Shown here: piece after piece, positions 58,186 through 64,000 of the stretch
Numbering within the stretch: the stretch's first letter is position 1
How the letters are laid out: each line of letters begins with the position of its first letter
From: Mesocentrotus franciscanus
Lineage: Eukaryota; Echinodermata; Echinoidea; Camarodonta; Strongylocentrotidae
DNA: 64,000 bases
Direction: 5' to 3'
NCBI GenBank assembly: GCA_037976565.1
Contig: CP137674.1
Span: forward strand, 30,349,047 to 30,413,046
Notes under the pieces: model-generated
Told to the model about the DNA's origin: nothing
Database searches by the model: none
The model's input: only the letters and a program-made list of their open reading frames with translations
Position numbers and translations under genes: made by a program

Positions 58186-60005
58186 ATAATAATAATAATA
58201 ACATTCCATATTTTATAACGCATGCTAGTATACTTACCAATTGAAGATAAATGTTTAAATATGTGTTTAAGGTTTGTCCACAATATCAGTAGCCTGATGA
58301 AATTATATTTTAACGATACTTTGCCCGGTGCTTGTACATTTTCGCTCGCTTTTTTCTCTTTCGCAGTGTCGCCTTTGGAATCGATAATATCTTTCAAATC
58401 TGTTCAACAGACACATACAAATATTTCCGTGACACTCTTGCCAGGTAACTGGATTAACCATGGCAGTATATAAATATCATGACGAATACAAACAGAAGCG
58501 ATATGATCTATATTAAAGCTCCTCTTACCATCAGTACCCAATATGGCATAATGATCAATTTTTAGAAACACGGACTACATTCTTTTATCTGTTTTAGTAA
58601 TACAACTTTAAGTGAGAGCACTCGGTCATATTTCTTCGTGAATCCTCGTAGTAATCATCCCTATACGTGTCAGATCATGAGCTGAATACGATAACCAATT
58701 TTATTCTAATTACCTCGATCAATTTAATTTCATGCGATATTATCTAGTACAACAATCCCATTCGACTGATGCCTGGTAGCTCCTTGCAATCCAAGATGAG
58801 CATAGGATACGATATCTCAAAATGGATTGTGGTATGAGAGTTTAAATGGCAGACTCAAAAAATCAATTTCCTTGAGATTTTAATGACTTGATGCTTCCGC
58901 TAGAGTAGAGAATGTGCACTAAAGAATAGCAATTGAATCAAAATGACCGGGTAATGATAGTAAAGAGCGCTGAGAACGGAAGTATTAAGCTTATTACAAA
59001 AAAAGAAGTTCACTAAAACATTATATATGTTGTAAGGTACATAAGCCTTTTAAAAATAAGAGCCGACATTCATGTAGTTGGCAGACATAATCATAGACAA
59101 AATACTGTTCATTCGTTTGCACACAAACAATTATGTTATAGTCTAATCAAGATATTAACCGTTAAACAAGATGTGTTTATATATATATATATATATCTGA
59201 CGCAATAAACGATTAAGTAGAGAAGATTCATGCTTTAAATCCAACAGTATTTATTAGGTCACGAATTTTCGACGTACATTACGTCTTTATCAAGTAGTTT
59301 TGACAACAAATACGAATAATCATCCTTGAAGCGTTTCCAAGGCAATGCGCAAATATTTTACAAAAATAATTGTTTTTGGATTTTGTTATAATCTAATGCT
59401 CCATTTTCGCTAAAAACTTTTCCATGGGCAGACTTTTTTTGATGAAACCACACAAACACACACACACACGCGCGCGCACACTCCACACACTTGGTAAAAA
59501 GCTTCGTGATCTACGAAACATTACTTTGGACAACAAATACGAATAATCATCCTTGAAGCGTTTCCAAGGCAATGCGCAAATATTTTACAAAAAATAATTG
59601 TTTTTGGATTTTGTTATAATCTAATGCTCCATTTTCGCTAAAAACTTTTCCATGGGCAGACTTTTTTTGATGAAACCACACACAAACACACACACAAGCG
59701 CGCACACACTCCACACACTTGGTAAAAAGCTTCGTGATCTACGAAACATTACTTTGGAATACAAAGCATGACATTTGTATTTTTTGTGGGATGACTGAGG
59801 CTACATGAGATTTTCAAATTTATACATGTTCGTTTAAATGTGAACAGAAATGCAGCTAATGAAGGAAAACAACAAGACGCCATCTTACCTTTCATGGCAA
59901 GATCCTTGGTAAGGGTTAGCATCACGTGCCCTCGAAGAGTTTCTCCAGAATGGTACACTTCCAAGGGTCATCAAGGAAGACGTCGAACCCCTTCACAGCT
60001 CCCAT
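31561..60005 (-). CDS. Alpha-arrestin (arrestin domain-containing protein, ARRDC/TXNIP-like), seven exons
   Basis: Exons in gene order: 60005-59889, 46657-46520, 40043-39808, 36560-36378, 35056-34868, 33456-33348, 32075-31561. All introns are GT-AG and phases are consistent from exon 1 to the stop, giving about 495 aa. Alpha-arrestins are cytosolic two-domain beta-sandwich adaptors that link membrane proteins to ubiquitin ligases and endocytosis. Arrestin_N (about residues 1-160) shows VYHSGETLRGHV, GIRVAVKGEIRTQW, EIPLLTAGSYSFPFQFKLP and LPCSFECG. Arrestin_C (about 170-325) shows LHCCCRSSGPIALKAE, CAGEYVNI, RHIVLQYSIE and ISFPVSVGNVPF. The tail (about 170 aa) is rich in N, G and S and has no PPxY motif, unlike most ARRDC proteins. 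Exon 1 contains an apparent one-base deletion near 59964-59968 that breaks the frame. Start: ATG 60005, or 60014 three codons upstream; an in-frame TAA precedes both. The specific paralogue is not assigned. Confidence 0.9.
32962..33130. mobile_element. MITE with ATTAGGGACTTTT ends in arrestin intron 6
   Basis: ATTAGGGACTTTT at the left and AAAAGTCCCTAAT at the right. The internal arms also pair (GTGGACTGC / GCAGTCCAC, ACATTCTTTTAAGG / CCTTGAAAGAATG). Confidence 0.8.
33348..33456 (-). CDS. Alpha-arrestin exon 6
   Basis: Encodes IALIVDEKPELNISFPVSVG and NVPFKDSRGKSRDLSY, the last strands of Arrestin_C. Acceptor ATTTTAG, donor GTATGT, phase 0 to 1. Confidence 0.92.
33704..33888. repeat. Direct duplication (two units of about 75 bp, 108-bp spacing)
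   Basis: GAAGACTTTGATAAAGAAAT ... ATGCCTTGTGGCTAATAAT at 33704-33777 recurs with few changes at 33812-33888. Confidence 0.85.
34868..35056 (-). CDS. Alpha-arrestin exon 5
   Basis: Encodes NVTFIAELPKRMTKAGSYEI and MLQIPIVPSSIETRHIVLQY. Acceptor TTTGTTGCAG, donor GTAAGT, phase 0 to 0. Confidence 0.92.
36378..36560 (-). CDS. Alpha-arrestin exon 4
   Basis: Encodes KTVHASDRKTLLHCCCRSSG and AEMQRNAYCAGEYVNIKTRL, then NSDKVMRLGVKFLQ: the start of Arrestin_C with the family's CCxxGPI pattern. Acceptor TTCTACAG, donor GTAATT, phase 0 to 0. Confidence 0.93.
37293..37784. repeat. Diverged tandem duplication (units of about 230-260 bp)
   Basis: AAGGATCGAAAATCGAGGTG..., GCCAAAACAGAAAATTGCTT and TTTCCTGTTGCTACACT in 37293-37520 recur at 37521-37784 with substitutions and indels. 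Confidence 0.8.
39338..39481. mobile_element. ACACGATCG MITE, copy
   Basis: Starts AACACGATCGAAAAACTTAC, ends GCCCTTGAGCAGATTTATCG ... ATTGTGTT. Same family as 51525-51780. Preceded by a G-run (39300-39310). Confidence 0.65.
39548..39773. repeat. Long imperfect inverted repeat next to the exon 3 donor
   Basis: AAGTTGGAATTATTT, AATTCTTGAGA and TCTTCTCAGA on the left pair with TCTGAGAAG, TCTCAAGAATGA and AAATTATTCCAACTT on the right. It ends about 30 bases inside the intron from the exon 3 donor. Confidence 0.8.
39808..40043 (-). CDS. Alpha-arrestin exon 3
   Basis: Encodes EPEDKSEIPLLTAGSYSFPF, QFKLPTKPGLPCSFECGN and SRYLVHANMDISWAVD. Acceptor TTTCCAG, donor GTAAGC, phase 1 to 0. The core of the N-domain. 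Confidence 0.93.
41461..41830 (+). mobile_element. tRNA-derived SINE
   Basis: The head resembles a tRNA: CTGGCCTTTTCAGTAAAGC for the A box, then GTGGGTTCGAATCTACCCC with an almost canonical B box (41515-41525). A body of about 300 bp follows, including CGGGTTTACGAGGCTAGGTT and CACTGGTGACGCCAACTA. The 3' boundary is approximate. Confidence 0.65.
43190..43718. mobile_element. Inverted-repeat element of about 530 bp
   Basis: TTAAAGGTACTATATCCCAT and TTGCAGGCC at the left mirror GGCTGCAAAAGGGACATAGT and ATCTTTAAAGG at the right. TTAA-like tips. The small open frame inside (43286-43525) is not recognisable. Confidence 0.65.
44500..44532. repeat. (CT)n microsatellite
   Basis: CTCTCTCTCT run followed by CCCTTTCTCTC. 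Confidence 0.85.
46520..46657 (-). CDS. Alpha-arrestin exon 2
   Basis: Encodes GIRVAVKGEIRTQWRERHAS and RGGEQLFLERKTVWGN. Acceptor CTACTGTAG, donor GTAAGA, phase 1 to phase 1. The TQW (family W) and Y/E positions fit Arrestin_N. Confidence 0.9.
46685..46740. repeat. (CTG)n/(GAT)n trinucleotide repeat
   Basis: ATGATGATGATG, CTGCTGCTGCTGCTGCTG and GATGATGATAATAATAATG lie just upstream (on the minus strand) of the exon 2 acceptor. A translated + frame here is a repeat artefact. Confidence 0.9.
48889..48957. repeat. 30-bp tandem repeat, 2.3 copies
   Basis: TGGAGAGAAAATTAATGTAG followed by AATTCTGTAG, repeated at 48891, 48921 and (partly) 48951. Confidence 0.9.
48958..49052. repeat. (GA)n/(GT)n compound microsatellite
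   Basis: AGAGAGAGAG blocks flank a GTGTGTGTGTATGTGTGTGT stretch. Confidence 0.9.
50098..50208. repeat. (CA)n-rich microsatellite
   Basis: ACACACACAC runs interrupted by CCC, CGC and TAC. Histidine/threonine/proline-rich + frames here are artefacts of this repeat. Confidence 0.92.
50724..50880. mobile_element. Long-arm hairpin MITE
   Basis: ATAATACATGTTTTAGCTCG, GTGCATTAGTGA and GGTTAAGTCACA on the left are mirrored by TGTGACTTAACC, TCACTAATGCAC and AACATGTATTAT on the right. Confidence 0.82.
50908..51057. mobile_element. GGGCCCTGTTTCATGAAA MITE (about 150 bp)
   Basis: Left tip GGGCCCTGTTTCATGAAACG, right tip TTTTATGAAACGGGCTCC (inverted), with internal TAACAG/CTGTTA-type pairing. It lies 28 bp from the previous hairpin. 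Confidence 0.8.
51419..51490 (+). repeat. Possible LINE 3' tail (TTGAA repeats)
   Basis: AATTTGTAAATTTTGATTTT, then AATAAAA and four TTGAA/ATTGA repeats. This is similar in style to the end of the retrotransposon fragment at 24110. No coding part is attached. Confidence 0.4.
51525..51780. mobile_element. ACACGATCGCAA MITE with internal 66-bp tandem duplication
   Basis: The left end ACACGATCGCAACTACTTTC and right end GAAAATAGTTGCGATCTTGT are inverted copies. Inside, a 66-bp unit (GTGCATCACCCATTGAAATA ... CCAACATTATTTC) is repeated at 51578-51643 and 51644-51709. Confidence 0.85.
52972..53001. repeat. (TAG)n microsatellite
   Basis: TAGTAGTAGTAGTAGTAG run. Confidence 0.9.
53072..53362. mobile_element. 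GGGGGTGTTTCAC MITE copy 2
   Basis: Same family and arm arrangement as 18389-18668: starts GGGGGTGTTTCACAAAGACT, ends CTTTGTGAAACACCCCCC. The cores are alignable, with GGCCGTTCATGCCA near each arm. Confidence 0.88.
54229..54460 (+). repeat. Dispersed repeat, copy 1
   Basis: CCTCAATTGTATTTCCTGTA, GCAGAGGCTTTGCATTC and TTTGTCTCTTTATCTGTATC recur at 54858-55075. It contains a (TC)n tract (54371-54415). Confidence 0.82.
54461..54855. mobile_element. Element carrying five copies of GCGTTTATCG
   Basis: GCGTTTATCG at 54464-54473; its complement CGATAAACGC at 54531-54540, 54640-54649, 54723-54732 and 54842-54851. The outer copies sit at inverted ends (GGTCGCGTTTATCG / CGATAAACGCACC). It also contains a short GTGGGGTTCGATA tandem repeat (about 54758-54820). 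Confidence 0.65.
54858..55075 (+). repeat. Dispersed repeat, copy 2
   Basis: Direct repeat of 54229-54460 (CCTCAATTGTACTTTCTGTA, GGCAGAGGACTTGCACTCC, TTTGTCTCTTTATCTGTATC, CATTAAATCCCTCTTC), so the GCGTTTATCG element lies between two related copies. Confidence 0.82.
55076..56300. other. Intron DNA, nothing recognised
   Basis: AT-rich. A run of T then G lies at about 56086-56116. No coding signal. Confidence 0.5.
56301..56500. repeat. Trinucleotide-rich tract (GTA/GAT/AAT/AGA)
   Basis: Successive AGTAGTAGTAG, AATGATAATGATAA, AATAATAATAATAATAAT and AGAAGAAGAAGAAG runs. Confidence 0.9.
56501..58020. other. Intron DNA, nothing recognised
   Basis: Several frames of 60-96 codons exist on both strands but none has recognisable motifs or splice context. 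A CATTTTACATTTTACAT short repeat lies near 57085-57150. Confidence 0.45.
58021..58201. repeat. Trinucleotide-rich tract (AAT/GAT/ACT)
   Basis: TAATAATAAT, GATGATGATGATG and ACTACTACTACTACTACT runs. Confidence 0.9.
59171..59196. repeat. (TA)n microsatellite
   Basis: TATATATATATATATATA run. Confidence 0.9.
59262..59293 (-). repeat. Penelope-terminal-repeat-like motif
   Basis: On the minus strand CTTGATAAAGACG ... CGTCGAAAATTCG resembles the CTGANGA ... GAAA segment with a short stem found in Penelope-like terminal repeats. Single fragment; weak. Confidence 0.3.
59304..59758. repeat. 227-bp tandem duplication
   Basis: Copy 1 (59304-59530) and copy 2 (59531-59758) are nearly the same, starting CAACAAATACGAATAATCAT and ending GATCTACGAAACATTACTTT. 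They differ mainly in the length of a CA/CG microsatellite and one A-run. Confidence 0.93.
59889..60005 (-). CDS. Alpha-arrestin exon 1 (frame broken by an apparent 1-base deletion)
   Basis: From ATG 60005 the frame reads MGAVKGFDVFLDDP, the expected arrestin N-terminus. The expected continuation LEVYHSGETLRGHVMLTLTK is in the next frame, with a TGA directly before it in that frame. One missing base around 59964-59968 explains both. Donor GTAAGA at 59888, phase 1. Confidence 0.8.
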
Positions 60006-61326
60006 GTTCAACATGATGACGAATTGTTATCGCGTCGTCGACGTCGTCTGGAGAAAATTGTACATCACCTGGGTGTCGTCTGCTTCTACATTTGCGTTTA
60101 GCGCGCTTTCACTCCCGTCCAAAATCAATGACGCGTTAACAAGTAATGACCGTTGGATGTAGTGGAAAATGATTGTAGTGCCCCGTGGTTGGTGCCGTTA
60201 CCGCCGTTAACGAGATTAGGATTTATTGCTGTAAATGAAATAGAGTCATCAAATAAAGATAAAAGAACAGAGTCACGAAGAGCATGTATTCATCCTGCAT
60301 AGAACATTAATAAAGTTTAACACTTATGAAGTTATATGTGAAAGATATGACCATGTCATCGTACATTGTTAAAGGAAACTTCTTACATTAAGGAATCGTA
60401 ATTTCTTATATAGTAAAGATACCCTAACGGCGTGAACTCTTCTTCGGCGGGAATTCTTAACACAGTAATTATTTTCTTGTTTGCATTGTAACAGTTTTTT
60501 GGGTATAATACATTACACTGTATGTTTGAAAGTATAGCTGCATAATTATATACAATATATTTGATCAAAGATTAAGCTGAAAAGTTACCTTTCCGCCATT
60601 TTAAGTGAAGCTCAACATAATAGGGCAACAGCTAGAAACTCAAGTACATCTTTCTCTCTCTGTGTTATAACAGGACTGCTTGATTAGTGTATTACGTTGT
60701 TTATTCAGCTCGCTTCAACTTTTTCTCGACGATCCTAAATTTGCCCAGGACGCCTGATGACTTAATTACGACTTCCAGTAACAAACAAGTCTAATTACAC
60801 AGAAAGTTAGCTACGCGGTAGACAATCTTAGAAAAACAAATCATCTAATTGTAAACTTCTGTTCCGCGAAGCGGTGTAATCCTGTCACATACTAATTAAA
60901 ATGATTGAGTTGAATCCATGGCTCTATCAGATTCATTCCCTGCTAGTCAGAAGCACATGGCGACGGATGCAAGCCGAAGAAGGCTACAGACAGAAGATTC
61001 ACTGGGCAATTATTTGGCATCCTAGCAATAATCTTATGAAGAACGAAGACGGAATGGTGTGAGATAAATCCATGCGGACTTGCTTCATTTAACTACAAAG
61101 CGAAGATGAGGTCATTTCTCGAAGCACACACGTGGATTTGTAAGACTTCACGTTACCATGGAGACCACTGTCTGCTCTGGATGGATGGATGCAATGTTCA
61201 AGGGCCCATAGAAGGAACGTCTGGGATGATGTGTAGCGTTAATGCCAGCTTTATTTGATGTCTGTAGTTGAATAGAAATCAAAGAGAAAGTGAACATACA
61301 ATTATATCAATACATGATATCTAAGA
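60006..61326 (-). other. Upstream region and 5' UTR of the alpha-arrestin gene
   Basis: Immediately upstream of the start, GC is locally higher (60006-60220) with CGTCG repeats (60030-60050) and GTTACCGCCGTTAACG (60192-60207). No TATA box or clear initiator is assigned. Beyond about 60250 there is AT-rich DNA with nothing recognised. Confidence 0.35.
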
Positions 61327-61395
61327 TTTTCGACGCTTCCTTGCGGCTTCTTTTATATGTTGCTCCTGAAGAAAATGCATTGAAGCGTCGAAATT
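61327..61395. repeat. Hairpin with hammerhead-like elements
   Basis: TTTCGACGCTTC pairs with GAAGCGTCGAAA. Between them lies CTCCTGAAGAAAATGCATT, giving CTGAAGA ... GAAA spacing like that in the Penelope arms nearby. Confidence 0.4.
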
Positions 61396-61456
61396 TGAGT
61401 GACATCATTGACTATTTTCTACAATGTATTACGTGAGCCTTGGACTTATATTCTCT

Positions 61457-61480
61457 CATATATATATATATATATATATA
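61457..61480. repeat. (TA)n microsatellite at the edge of the Penelope element
   Basis: ATATATATATATATATATAT directly abuts the left 216-bp arm. Confidence 0.9.
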
Positions 61481-61696
61481 GACGTGAAGAAAAAATGGTC
61501 TAGGAACGTGAGACGTAGCTGTACTTTACAATTTTATTACGAGCTTTCGGCTTGTGAGGCCTTCTTCAGGTTCTGAAGTGCAAACACATACAGAAACAAA
61601 TACATTGTATGAACAGATAGATATACATGGCATAAAAACTTAATATCACTCAATCATATAGTCAAGCATCATGAACATAGCAAAAATTAGTACGAG
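61481..61696 (+). repeat. Penelope element, left arm (216 bp)
   Basis: GACGTGAAGAAAAAATGGTC through ATAGCAAAAATTAGTACGAG. Reads the same as the reverse complement of 63103-63318 over its full length as far as I could compare. Confidence 0.92.
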
Positions 61697-62105
61697 AAAT
61701 ACTTCGGAATAAACTTAGAAATAATTATGCAATTTCAAAGTGTTTTACCTTGCTTGTGTGTTGGGCTGTCGTGTGTGTTTATTCAGTTGATGTGATGTAT
61801 GTGTACGAGTAATAAGGGAAGTGCGGTCAAGTGTGGATTACTGACCTGTGACACGGATGTTACTGATCTATGACACCGCCGGTGTCATGACCTGTGTCTA
61901 GGGAGGGAGGGAGGGGATAGAAGGCTTCATTCAAATGCATTGGAGTGTGCGCAGTCCGATTGGCCCTACATTGTATAACAAATGCAAGGATAAAACGTGA
62001 GAATCAAAGACTAACAACAAAATAAAATAAATTAAAGATAAAATTAAGATTTTTTAAAAATAATGTGAACAAAAGTGCATCTGATATGTCGGTGTGTTAA
62101 TTGCC

Positions 62106-63102
62106 TTATTGATCAGCATTGATCCCATCTGGGTGTAGGGTTTTAAGTTTTGATATCCAAAAAGATTCTCTGTGGAGGATTGTGTGGCGTGATTTGTTGT
62201 GGATTAATTCGATTCCGGTGATTTGAACATTGTCTAGTGAGTGGGATGGAAGGTTGAAGTGTACTGTGTATGGTAGTATTTTGTGTTGTGTTGCCGAGTG
62301 GAAGTTCTTTATTTCGGATCGTGTGTTGTTGAAGCGTGTGTATAGTGTAGTTTCTGTTTTGCCAACATATTGTTTGTTGCATTGAGTGCAGGTGATGAGA
62401 TATATCACCCAACTGGATTTGCATGTGATGTGTGAGGTTATGGGGTATTCTTGGTTAGTTACTGTGCTTCTGAAATTGGAAGTGTTTGTTATGTGTTTGT
62501 GGATTATGCATCTTTGAGATGGGCATTTGGAAAATCCATTGGGCATGGGGTCCCGTGTTCGTTTTCGTTTTGGAGGGGAATGGGTGTCCCGCTTTCACGA
62601 GTAGGTCCGTAGTGTGCGCCCTCGTCTGTACGAAGTTGTTGGCTGTTTAAGAAAGACGGCTTTAGTTGTATTTCCTTGTTGTAGGAGGGGAAGTGTTTTT
62701 CATTATGCCTGGGATCTTGGCAGTGGCGGGGGAGAAGGGTACCGTACAGAAGACGGTGTCCTTGTGTTTTTCAAGTAGTTCCTCTCTGGGCTTTTCTTTA
62801 GCTCTTTGTATTTGTTGTCTAACCATGTCTGGTCGGTAATTTCGGTCTTCAAAGTTCTGTTGTAGCTGTGTGAGGTGGTGATCTTCACGATCAGGTTTTG
62901 AGCAGATTCTTCGAATTCGTAGTGCTTGGCTGTATGGTATGCTTTTGAGGGAGTGGCTAGGGTGGCAGGAGGATAGCAGGAGGTATGTGTGTGAGTCCGT
63001 AGGTTTGGTGTATAGTTCTGTCTCTATTTGGTTGTTGGATAGTTGGAGTGAAACGTCGAGAAAGTGAGTCCTGTCATTAGATGATTCAAATGTGAATTTG
63101 GT
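62106..63102 (-). pseudogene. Penelope-like pol fragment: RT C-terminus and GIY-YIG endonuclease
   Basis: From 63102 downwards one frame reads HFLDVSLQLSNNQIETELYT, KPTDSHTYLLLSSCHPSHSL and KSIPYSQALRIRRICS. This is the thumb region that follows the Penelope RT core and is very characteristic. The frame ends at a TAA after about 165 codons. It resumes one frame over with RRGRTLRTYS, a TGA, then the intact stretch 62546-62106 (146 aa) with CPSQRC, VIYLITCTQCNKQYVGKTET (GIY-YIG core, residues 47-66), the catalytic-type R71 and a C-terminal LHPDGINADQ. The RT catalytic domain is absent. One frameshift and one stop mark it as dead. In living elements the protein copies RNA at nicked ends, with the GIY-YIG domain making the nick. 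Confidence 0.88.
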
Positions 63103-63318
63103 CTCGTACTAATTTTTGCTATGTTCATGATGCTTGACTATATGATTGAGTGATATTAAGTTTTTATGCCATGTATATCTATCTGTTCATACAATGTATT
63201 TGTTTCTGTATGTGTTTGCACTTCAGAACCTGAAGAAGGCCTCACAAGCCGAAAGCTCGTAATAAAATTGTAAAGTACAGCTACGTCTCACGTTCCTAGA
63301 CCATTTTTTCTTCACGTC
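63103..63318 (-). repeat. Penelope element, right arm (216 bp)
   Basis: Reverse complement of the left arm, contiguous on the minus strand with the RT fragment (ACGAG then ACCAAATTCACATTTG). Confidence 0.92.
63230..63254 (+). ncRNA. Hammerhead-ribozyme-like core in the Penelope arm
   Basis: CTGAAGA (63230-63236; consensus CTGANGA), a short GGC/GCC stem, then GAAA (63251-63254), followed by AGCT ... AGCTA that could form stem III. Stem I pairing is poor, so activity is doubtful. The mirror copy lies at about 61545-61569 on the minus strand. Confidence 0.35.
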
Positions 63319-63370
63319 TACATATTCTGGAACACCCGTTGTCATGTCAGAGTTGAGAATTCTCGCACTT

Positions 63371-63396
63371 TTATATATATATATATATATATATAT
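63371..63396. repeat. (TA)n microsatellite
   Basis: TATATATATATATATATATA run. Confidence 0.9.
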
Positions 63397-63502
63397 CTAT
63401 CATTATGCGAAATGAAATGAAAGAATAATGGTTGCGTAGCTTAATTCAAAGTTCCAGATTGCAGTCCTCCTTTTAGGAAATTTTGCAAAGGTTGAAAAAG
63501 TG

Positions 63503-63564
63503 TCTCCGAGAATCGGGTCACTGGATTAAAACGCTAATGCCTTGACCATTAGACCACGGAGATG
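63503..63564 (-). repeat. tRNA-like sequence (pseudogene or SINE head)
   Basis: On the minus strand TCTCCG ... CGGAGA could form an acceptor stem. GTGGTCTAATGGTCAAGGCA resembles a D-arm/A box. The T-arm is shortened (GACCCGATTCTCGG), so it is not a functional tRNA. Confidence 0.4.
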
Positions 63565-63720
63565 GACCAGTGGCTTCGGCGACACCAGATTCGCATTGTA
63601 TTTAGTTTCCAGGCGATTGCCAAAGCTGTATAGGTTAATTCCTTACACTTATATATACATATATAAATGTATTTATACATATTGAAGAGAAGAGTAACAG
63701 TTGTTTGTATGTACATGAGT

Positions 63721-63739
63721 GTATATATATATATACAAA

Positions 63740-63784
<45 letters not shown>
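63721..63784. repeat. (TA)n microsatellite, long
   Basis: GTATATATATATATAC followed by about 45 bases of pure TATATA. Isoleucine/tyrosine-rich frames here are artefacts. Confidence 0.93.
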
Positions 63785-63789
<5 letters not shown>

Positions 63790-64000
63790 CTTTCACCCTT
63801 CTCTTCGCCGCCTGTGCAGTGATAGCGAGGATTTTCAAAACGGATCAAAGGAAATGGTTGGTTTCTTCCGCCAAAGAGGCTACCCAGATCAGGTGATCAG
63901 TAAAGCAGTTAATTAAGTCGACAGAAGGCTTTGCAACCCAAAAACTAAGCAGAGCGCCGATCGTGTTCCACTAGTTCTAACATACCACCCTGCTACTGCT
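63785..64000. other. Window end, nothing recognised
   Basis: A short open frame on + continues from the TA repeat and ends at 63916. A possible coding look (LRRLCSDSEDFQNGSKEMVG, then QVISKAVN) resembles retroelement-encoded peptides, but it is too short to assign. Confidence 0.25.

Larger units (their letters stand above)
46741..59887 (-). other. Alpha-arrestin intron 1 (13 kb)
   Basis: Starts GTAAGA (59888) and ends CTACTGTAG before exon 2. Packed with microsatellites, MITEs and duplications, listed separately. No further arrestin-like exon is needed, because exon 1 (phase 1) joins exon 2 (phase 1) in frame. Confidence 0.65.
61481..63318 (-). mobile_element. Penelope-like retroelement with inverted terminal arms
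   Basis: Two 216-bp arms in inverted orientation (61481-61696 and 63103-63318) enclose a minus-strand decayed pol fragment (about 63102-62106) and a 3' untranslated part (62105-61697). The reverse transcriptase core is missing, as in 5'-truncated Penelope copies. Direct or inverted terminal repeats are known for this class. Confidence 0.8.

Noticed and set aside
59955..59975. Programmed -1 ribosomal frameshift in arrestin exon 1
   Set aside because: The sequence there (GAC CCT TGG) is not a good slippery heptamer and no pseudoknot is evident; a missing base is simpler.
63503..63564. Functional tRNA gene on the minus strand
   Set aside because: The acceptor stem pairs, but the T-arm is shortened and the anticodon stem does not form properly.

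Overview
This is a eukaryotic, intron-rich, AT-rich genomic window. It most likely comes from a marine invertebrate deuterostome such as an echinoderm. The evidence is the animal-type multi-exon genes with GT-AG introns, the very high density of short inverted-repeat (MITE-like) elements, a long foldback transposon resembling the sea urchin TU elements, and a Penelope-like retroelement. There is no bacterial operon structure, no CRISPR array and no rRNA. The clade assignment is inference.

Layout: (1) Bases 146-268 are the last coding exon of an unrecognised plus-strand gene, followed by a long 3' UTR. (2) Bases 2.1-9.5 kb are intergenic and end in about 1.7 kb of GA-rich DNA. (3) Bases 9505-19916 (+) are a complete nine-exon gene for ribosome production factor 1 (RPF1, Brix domain, 60S ribosome assembly). 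Every splice phase closes, giving 310 aa. Its introns hold at least eight MITE-like inverted repeats. (4) Bases 20-26 kb are intergenic, with a triplicated segment and a truncated non-LTR retrotransposon tail. (5) Bases 26072-31344 are a 5.3-kb foldback element with arms over 1 kb, internal 18/36-bp tandem repeats and a 6-bp target duplication (GACAAT). (6) Bases 31561-60005 (-) are a seven-exon alpha-arrestin (ARRDC/TXNIP-like) gene of about 495 aa with a 13-kb first intron. Its first exon carries an apparent one-base deletion. (7) Bases 61481-63318 are a decayed Penelope-like element (RT C-terminus plus GIY-YIG nuclease, minus strand) between two matching 216-bp inverted arms. (8) The window ends in (TA)n microsatellites and a tRNA-like relic.

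The two well-supported host genes are unrelated housekeeping/regulatory genes: RPF1 acts in the nucleolus, and alpha-arrestins are cytoplasmic trafficking adaptors. They lie tail to tail. The foldback element sits only about 220 bp past the arrestin stop codon, so the arrestin 3' UTR may run into it. Most of the rest is layered transposon debris. No defence system or unfamiliar multi-gene system is visible. The most interesting items are the foldback element, the Penelope element with hammerhead-like motifs, and the arrestin frameshift and alternative acceptor.
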